Shown: piece by piece, positions 24,401-33,400 of the stretch
Numbering within the stretch: position 1 is the stretch's first letter
How the letters are laid out: every line of letters starts with the position of its first letter
Assembly: GCF_032362555.1 (NCBI RefSeq)
Contig: NC_083535.1
Span: forward strand, 12,276,001 to 12,340,000
Direction of reading: 5' to 3'
From: Amyelois transitella
Taxonomy: Eukaryota; Arthropoda; Insecta; Lepidoptera; Pyralidae
DNA: 64,000 nucleotides
Translations under genes and position numbers: made by a program
The notes under the pieces: generated by a model
Database searches by the model: none
The model's input: the letters and a program-made list of their open reading frames with translations, nothing else
Told to the model about the DNA's origin: nothing

Positions 24401-27400
24401 TTCTAAACATAGCAGTTATAATTTAGCTCAACGAGAGAATCTTACGGCGATAACGCAATCGGTTATGTGCAAATTAAAAGAGATGGAGATGGATTAATTA
24501 TGTACAGTGAAAAGTCGAGTTACTCCAGAGCACAAAGTACGAAAAGAAGGTTATCGTGTTACAGCTGTAATAAATGAAGCACAAAGCTTAGTTCTGTCCT
24601 GCCAATGCGAAGATTGTGCAGCTTCTGCAGGTCAAGTATTACGACATTAATGAATAATTAAACTGTTCATAAAGAAGATTATTTTAAATGCTATGAGGTA
24701 TTTATTATCATGACTAAAACTTTATCATATACAAGTGGGTGCAAGCATGCTGCTGCACTATTGCTATGGTGCACAGAAGGTCTGAGCAGCCTCTAATTAC
24801 GTCCGTCACATGCTATTGGAAGAAGTCGAAATTATCTACATGTGCTTCTGGAAAATCTGTCATAAAAGCCAAAGAAATGGGTCAAGTTTCAGTCAATCAC
24901 AGTTTCTCTCAAGTAAGCAGCTTTTTTATTTAAAGAGATTGAAAAGAAGTTAAATGTGTGTTACAATAATAACTGCATATTTTTAGGTGGATATTTTATA
25001 AGAATTTGTAGATGCTGTCAATAAAAAAGATTGTCAGGGAAGTATTCTTCGCTACTTTCAATAAGACAAGCATTCATAAGGTGTGTTCAAGCTTGATTGG
25101 AAAGTTGGACTCTCCAGAATCATTTCTTGAAGCATTATCAAAGCAAATGACCACTGATAATATAAATATGGTATTTTCCACCACCAAACATCAAAGTGAT
25201 TCACCAATGTTGTTTGAGTTGAGGTAAGTAGTAAGACTTCTAGCTTAGTTTTGTTTATTGTATTTATCACTAAAATACCATGAATAAAAAAAATATTTTG
25301 ACAAAATAAACTCATTATCATACTCACATAACATAAACTTGATTGGCATATTAGCTGTATATAAGTTTATTTTTCTATTTTACAGGTACGGCAGAATTAC
25401 TGGCTCAACTCTTTATGAAGCCGCTCACTGTAGAACTATAAATGGTTCCCTTCTGAACGCAATTATGGGAGAACATTCAAAATTTACTTCCATTGCGATG
25501 AGTAGAGGGAAAATACTAGAAAAAAAAGTTCTCAAAGTAGTAAGCAAGAAAGAAAAGGTAAGTTCGGTGGTTTTTGTTTGTTTGAATATTATGAATAAAA
25601 GAAATTTGTAATGTTTGGTTCAAGGCTTTTGTAGTACATAATTCATATTTTTGTTTCTGCAATTCAGATTGAAATTGAAGAAGCTGGACTACTTCTTAAT
25701 GCCGAGTATCCTATTTTTGGAGCAACACCTGACGGGCTTACTGAAAATTATACAATAGAAGTCAAATATCCTTCAACCGAAGCTGCCATACTTTCCTATG
25801 TGAAATACAATAAAATAACACCAAAATGTTGTGTGCCATATGATAACAGCATTGTATCTGTAATGAATATTGCAAAGAAATTCTGGATAGATGCTGTATT
25901 TCCGAAATTAAAAGATATATATATAATATATAAGCACATTTTTTTGTTTTTCAAATATTTCATAAATTTATTAAATAAAACTATGCTTCGAAAATATTGT
26001 TTTTTATTCAATTTTAATTAAAGGTGATTAACAAGTGCACAACAAATGATTATACTATAGTCTATTTGGGGTATGAGAAAATGATCTACACAGGCATTTA
26101 GAAACTTTGTTAAAGTAGATGGACACATAGGCACAAAACATGAATCAACACGACTTTTTATCCGAATTTTTTCGGTATTATGTCTTGTGATCACTTGATG
26201 TGGATGGATATTCCATTTTAAATTATTACAAAAAACTTAGTGGAAAGTCGAGAAAATTTGCAATTTATGATAATCAACCAGTGTTTCCACTATAAAAATT
26301 TTCTTTCCCCATGCCTCAATTCCGATTTCCACTTTTCAGAACTTTTTTCCCCTCAAAAATTATTTTGCTGTAGTTTTGGCACTTTTGTTGTAACTAAAAG
26401 TTTAATTTTTAAATATATTTTTTATAAATATATACGGGACAAATTACACTGATTGAGTTAGCCTCGAAGTAAGTTCGAGACTGTGTTACGAGATACTAAC
26501 TCAACGATACTTTGTATATTTTATAATAAATACTTATATAGATAAACATCCAAGACCCAAACCAATCAGAAAAAGTTCTTTTCTCATCATGCCCTGACCG
26601 GGATTCGAACCCGGGACCTCTGGTGTCACAGACAAGCGTACTACCGCTGCGCCAAAGAGGCCGTCGATATAATTTTATATATAATAAAAATTAATATATG
26701 ATTACCTAAAATTTCCCCATTTTCTTCCCCTCTGGACCCTGATTACCCCTTAAAAGGGGAATTCCCCTCATTGTGGAAACACTGTAATCAACGAAGGCAA
26801 GCACGACCAGTGTCAGACACGTGTGACGTCATTGGAAGTGTAGGTCCGTTTTGGCGCGAAAATTTAAACGATCAGTTTAAAGCCGCATTTTTTTACGATA
26901 AATTAGATTGTTTTAATTTTTTTAATATGTTAAGACTTATTTTACATGGAATTCTTTAAAATGAAATCAAAACTAAAATTATTGCATGTTCCCTATTTGT
27001 ATGGTAATCAATAACGCTATCCATTCAAAGTCGTACCGGTTCGCTATTGATCGAATAATTTTGTAAAGTTACCTTTTCTTTGACAGTGCCCACACTGCAC
27101 GTACGCCTCTCCGGACATGTTCAAGCTGAAGCGTCACCTTCGAACGCACACGGGGGAGAAGCCTTACAAGTGCGATCACTGCAACATGTGTTTCGCTCAG
27201 TCCAACTCGCTGAAAGCACACAAACTCATACACAATGGTAAGTCTTTAATTTTCATCTTGATCGTCTCTTGCCATCGGGTGAGATGGAAGGAAAATGCCT
27301 GGTTCAATAGCGAATGAAAATCTAAATGTCTTTCCCTTGAAGCGTGACAGTTTAGAAGGGGCTCGCTTAGATGCCTGACTTAAAAACGCGTGACTCGAGT

Positions 27401-30400
27401 GGAGGGCGTAGGTTCAAATCCTAGCTAGATCCTAACTCCTAAATATACCAATGGTTTTCTGAGTTAACATTAGTTTGAATGCTAACCGATGCTCTTACGG
27501 GGAGCGACAACATCGCGAAGAAACCTACAGGCAACTGGATGTGTAACCATGATCCAATAATGGTTTAAGTTCTGCAAAAGATTGCGGAGGTTGTTATGGA
27601 GTCTAGTTTTATGAAGACACCTCCCAAAACCGGGCGAGAGGTGAAGATGTAACCAGGACTAACGCCTGGACGAAAAAAAATAAGAATGATTTTATATTTT
27701 TTAAAACTTTACAATGTTCAGTTTTGAAAATAACTACTTAATTGAATAAGTTTATTTTATAAATAGAAATGCATTTAAGTAATTCAACACATACATACAT
27801 ACATATGATCACGTCTATATCCCTAGCGGGGTAGACAGAGACACCAGTCTTGAAAAGACTGATAGGCCATGCTCAGCTGTTTGGCTTAGTGATAGAATTG
27901 AGATTCAAATAGTGACAGGTTGCTAGCCCATCGCCTAAAAGAGAAATCCCAAGTTTATAAGCCTATCCCTTAGTCGCCTTTTACGACATCCGATGGAAAG
28001 AGATGGAGTGGTCCTATTCTTTTTTGTAATGGTGCCGGGAACCACCTGGCACTAAGTAATTCAAATCTCGTTTATTTACATCAAGGATCTTATGATTTAA
28101 ATCTTTAATTAATTTCAACAGTTGCCGAAAAGCCTGTGTTCGCTTGTGAGCTATGCCCGGCCAAATGTGGTCGCAAAACTGACCTCCGCATACACGTTCA
28201 GAAACTGCACACTTCTGACAAACCGCTGAAGTGCAAACGATGCGGAAAATCTTTCCCCGACCGCTACTCTTGCAAAGTTCACAATAAGGTAAGGTCAAAG
28301 ATTTTATTGACATGTTTTGAAGCGGAATTCTATAAAGTAATATACGAGGTCTGGAGGAGGCCTTTGCCATAAGGCACACCGAACTGAGAGACCTTTTGTA
28401 GTTAAATGTAGACTTTAGTTTTAATTACTTTGTTTTAATTATGTAAAAATGTCAAAAGTTCGGAAATAAAGGCTTTTTATTTATTTATTTAATATACGAG
28501 GTCACATATGCTAATGAAATGGATGGAAGTGAAATATACCAATGACTAGTTTGTGGGGTTATGGGAGTAGGAGGCGACTAAGGGATATGCTTTTAACGTT
28601 TTTTCGTGCTAGCAACCTGTCACTATTTGAATCTCAATTTTATCATTCAAAGCCAAACAGCTGAACGTGGCCTGTCAGTCTCTTCAGGACTGTTGGCCCT
28701 GTCTACCCCGCTGCGTGACTATATATATGTATGTATATATGTGGGAATGAAATTAAAACAATGCGGAATTATATCGTAAATCTTCTTATTTTATTGGTCT
28801 TTTTAAAAAACACAACGTCTTACATCGTACCACAGACTTTCTATTCTATGTCTTAATGTTGCCAGTGTAAAAATAAGTAAGAGGTCAAGCCAGCAAAAAG
28901 GATTTAAAAATAAAAATAAAAAAACAAAACTTCTCCCACATACATATACACATCTAGTGCATAAGTACATTTCTGCCCTGGTATAACTAAAATGCCGTTA
29001 TCTGCCAAATCCTTGTTTTAAGTAAAACGTCAAAAACTGCGGTAAAAATTTAAACTGATGCCATTCATCAATGAGAACGCCTATTAATGACTTAAAGGTA
29101 CCAAAAAGTCGTATATACAGATCGAAAGTGATTTTTTTTTCTTATTTTACTGGTAAAGGTGTAAGGTGTAAATCCTGATGTCAGATAACGGCATTTTAGT
29201 TATACCACGGCAGATTTATAAATTGTTAATGAAAAACGGTTGAACGGTTTCACAGACACACGAAGGCGAGAAGTGCTACAAGTGCGAACTGTGCCCGTAC
29301 GCTTCGACCACGCTCAGACATCTCAAGTCTCACATGCTGAAGCACACTGACGAGAAGCCGTTCGTTTGCGATCTGTGCGACCAGTCGTTCAGGTGGGTTA
29401 CTTCGAATCTATACTAATATTATAAAGCTGAAGAGTTTGTTTGTTTGAACGCGCTAATCTCAGGAACTACTGGTTCGAATTGAAAAGAATATTTTTGTGT
29501 TGAATAGACCATTTATCAAGGAAGGCTTTAGGCTGTATTACATCACGCTGCAACTATTAGGACCGAAGAAATAATGGAAAACGTGAAAAACCCCTTGAGG
29601 GCTCCAATAATACCCAAAATAACTATTCCACGCGGACCGAGTCGCGGGCACAGCTAGTTACACACATGCATAGAATAGAATAGATTAGATTTATTTTTTA
29701 AAATTGGATGGATACAAGGTATCACTTGTTGACGTCGCATCACTAAATTCTAAATTATAACTACTACAGCTTCCAAAGCGCATGTGTAGAAGAAGCGGCG
29801 GAACAAACTACACTGCAGCATTTTCATAGGACGTCAATGTACAAATATAGATCTCTTAAATCTAAATCATGGACGAATGCTAAGTCTACATTAAAAAACA
29901 TGAATGAATGTAGAACTAGTTATTTCAATACGAATGTTCCGTCAAATAAATAAAGATAAAATAAAATATGTACAAATTATGTATATACATACATATGGTC
30001 ACGTCTATATCCCTAGCGGGGTAGACAGGGCCGACTGTCTTGTAAGGAGTGAATGGCCACATTCAGCTGTTTGCTAGTTACTCAAATTGAAAATTGTTTG
30101 TTTAAACTTACCTTACTATTGTTAATTACAGTCAGATGGGAGTGTCGTTTTATGTAAATAACTGACTAGCCCAATCCGGGATTCATGGTCAAGAGCGTAG
30201 CCCGGACTCCTCACCAGAGTGATGAGGATGTTACCGTCACTACGGCAAGGAGGAAAAAGACAATAAAACCTTGACGAATCGCTAGGAATTGCTTTATTAC
30301 TTACTAGAGGCCCCCCGCGACTTCGTCCGCGTGAAATCGTTCCGGTGGGGACTCCGTGATAAAAAGTACCTAGCTTATATGTTATTCTGGGTCTTCAGAG

Positions 30401-33400
30401 CTACCTACATACCAAATTTCATTGTAATCGGTTCAGTAGTAGTTCAGTTTTTGCGTGAAAGAGTAACAAACATCCATACTGACATTAAAAAATATTATCT
30501 ATGAATGCCATCCGTGCCGAGTCGAAAAGCTAGTAGTACATATTATTAATGGGAAAGTGTGTTTATTAATATCTTCATTTGCTTAAGAATAATTGAAAAT
30601 TAGAATATTTTATATGAATGCAAATTTTTTTATTTGGTTTTATTAGGCAAAAGCAGTTGCTGCGGCGGCATCAAAACATATACCACAATCCGAATTACGT
30701 GGCCAAGCCGCCCAAGGAAAAGACGCACACTTGCCACGAATGTAAACGGACCTTTGCACATAAAGGTGAGAACACTTAGCTGGATTATCTTTAATTCATA
30801 CAGATTTATATATCGGTACGCTATTTTCTAAAAGTTAAAAAGTAGGGAATGCTATTAGCATTATGTATAAACCTTGTGTACCTTTAAGGTTCAATATTAT
30901 CAGCGAAATAGCAGCTGACATGTTACTGCTTTGATTTTCCTAAATCATATATATAAAATTCTCGTGTCACAATGTTCGTTCCCGTTGTCCCACGAAACGG
31001 CTTGACCTATTTATTCTCATGAAATTTGGTGAGCATATCCAGTAGGTCTGAGAATCGGCCAACATCTATTTTTCATACCCCTTAATGATTGTCCACCCTT
31101 AACATTTTTTTTAACTAGAAATTATTTGAAAATTATTTATATGGCAAAACAAAACGTTTGCGGGATACATACATACATACATAAAATCACGCCTCTTTCC
31201 CGGAGGGGTAGGCAGAGACTACCTCTTTCCACTTGCCACGATATCTGCATATTTCCTTTGCTTCATCCACATTCATAACTCTCTTCATACAAGCTCGGCG
31301 GTTTCGGGTACTTTTGACCTGACCCTTTACCAGGACGTCCTTAATTAACGTTTGCGGGATGGCTAGTTCAATTATAATTGTTTTCAGGCAACCTGATCCG
31401 GCATTTGGCCGTCCACGACCCTGACTCCGGCCACCAGGAGCGGGCCATGGCGCTGAAGATCGGCAGGCAGAGGCAGGTCAAGATCATTGATGGAGAAATA
31501 CATGTGGAAGAGGTCAGTATTACGTTGTATTGTATTGTACTTTAAAGATACGTACATACATATAGTCACGTGTATATATTCCTTGCGGGCTAGACAGCCA
31601 ACAGTCTTGAAAAGACTGATAGGCCACGTTCAGTTATTTGGCTTTAAGAGCACATCGCCTAAAAGATGAACTTAAAAGATACTAAATAATTAATTGAAGA
31701 GACCTCAGAGTAATTAATTTTTTTTATAGTTTTCAAAAACATTGTTTAATTTTTTGTTGTTGTCCTTGCTGGTATAATAAACTAGACCTATTTTACCGCA
31801 GTCTAGCATCTTAAACCAATAAACCAAGCTTAGCGCGCGAAAGAAGTGCTTAATTTTTCTTTTTAAATTTTATTTTAATTTTAGCTCTAACAAAATTCTA
31901 TTGCCATAGCGAATATATATTATATCTATTTCATATATTTTATAATCGCTCGGTGCGGCCACGCGAATATTCTAACACAAGTTGTGGACTGATGTGCACC
32001 ATGAATGTAGACCTCGCGATTCTGATAAATTCTGTAATCATAACATCATTATTAACTCTCAAAGTATCGAACCGATTTTGATGCCTAGCGAACTTAAAAA
32101 TTGCCTGACTCACTCTCTTTCATTAATGAGAGTCAGATTCTTTATATTAAAAATATTTTCCTTCAATCCCGTAATGGTATCTGTCCAACCACTCGATTTG
32201 TTTAGAGGAATAATAAAAGTGTTTTTGTTTTGATATGACCCGTGATTTGATCAAAATGTTTAATTAAACAAATTTCTATTTTTGTTATACTCCTGCGACA
32301 CATGCTTTGCGATTTAATGTATTTTGCGAAATCACCTCTTATTATAACTTACTGCGAATGTTCAGCGGATATCCCACTTATTTTATAAATACGCAAGTTC
32401 GTGATTTGTCAGTATATCATTTTTTGTTTTTATTTTTTCACGCGATGTGGGAGAGATAAACAATAAAAATTTTAATATCTAGTCTAGAAGTGTTAGAAGA
32501 ACTTTCTTATATACACGATGCTATCTGTAATGTTTTACAATACATTTTTTTATTGGCCAAGTGTTTCTAAAAATCAATTCTTTTCATTGTTTTTATATTC
32601 TTTCTCCTGGCATTAATCCAGATGACAGTCTTAACTTTCTGGAGAAAGGTTACCTCTTTGGATAAGTAGGGATTTGCACGAAACGACTCCAGTTTGACAT
32701 TCGTAATAACACATAATAAATTATGGTATTATGCGTATATTGTAAAAAAAATATTGGCCCATATTTTATATTCAGTCAAAAAAAACAAAACGCTGCGAAA
32801 GTAAATTGTATTTTGTGCTGTCTTGTTAATATTTTATGTATTAAATTAAAAAATGGAGGCAGTTCTTGTAAATGGAGGCCGGAAGAGTCCATTTTAGAAT
32901 ATATTTTATAATAGCAATAAGATACCATGCTCCGCGCGCCATAGCAGCTAAGCTTGTGACTTTTTTTGCAAACTGTGCGTTCCAATTAAATTCCCTATTT
33001 TATGCTTTTTGGTTATGTGGTCCATTAACTAACATTCTATTTTGCCAACTGTAATGTTCCATTTCTATATAGCTCACATATAACATTTTTAAAGAGCCTT
33101 TTGAATAAAATCTTGATAAGAAAATTGGTCCCAATTTTATAAATATGATAATTGCGGATGCGAAATATTTTTCAGCCTCTAGCAAAATCAAATTATGAAT
33201 TGGAAAATATTTTTTACTCATAAATAATTATACTGAAACACAAATATTTATATTTTTAATGTATCACAGATGTAATCTGTAAATAAAATCAACGACGCTC
33301 GCAAATTATATTAAAAAAAATTCTAATTCTTCCCACCAGCCTATGTCGCCGGAGCACGAGGAGTCAGGAAACGAGGAGGAAGAGGCAGCTGCCAACATCG

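Larger units (their letters stand above)
23975..26995 (+). mobile_element. Decayed 3-kb element with inverted ends carrying a SWIM/YqaJ-type gene
   Basis: The ends show an imperfect inverted repeat of about 21 bp: AAAATAGGGAAGATGCAA at 23974-23991 and TTGCATGTTCCCTATTTGT at 26982-27000. Inside the ends, a second symmetrical block contains TGACGTCA at 24151-24158 and, inverted, at 26824-26831, each within a similar CACTCGTG/CACACGTG context. The plus strand holds a decayed SWIM-zinc-finger/YqaJ gene and the minus strand a possible THAP-like start. A hAT MITE was later inserted (26279-26784). No clean target duplication was seen (GGTTT versus GGTAA), so boundaries are tentative. Confidence 0.5.

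Noticed and set aside
24739-26021. A functional SWIM/YqaJ gene
   Set aside because: The SWIM finger is split by a frameshift and stops follow in several blocks, so it is recorded as a pseudogene.
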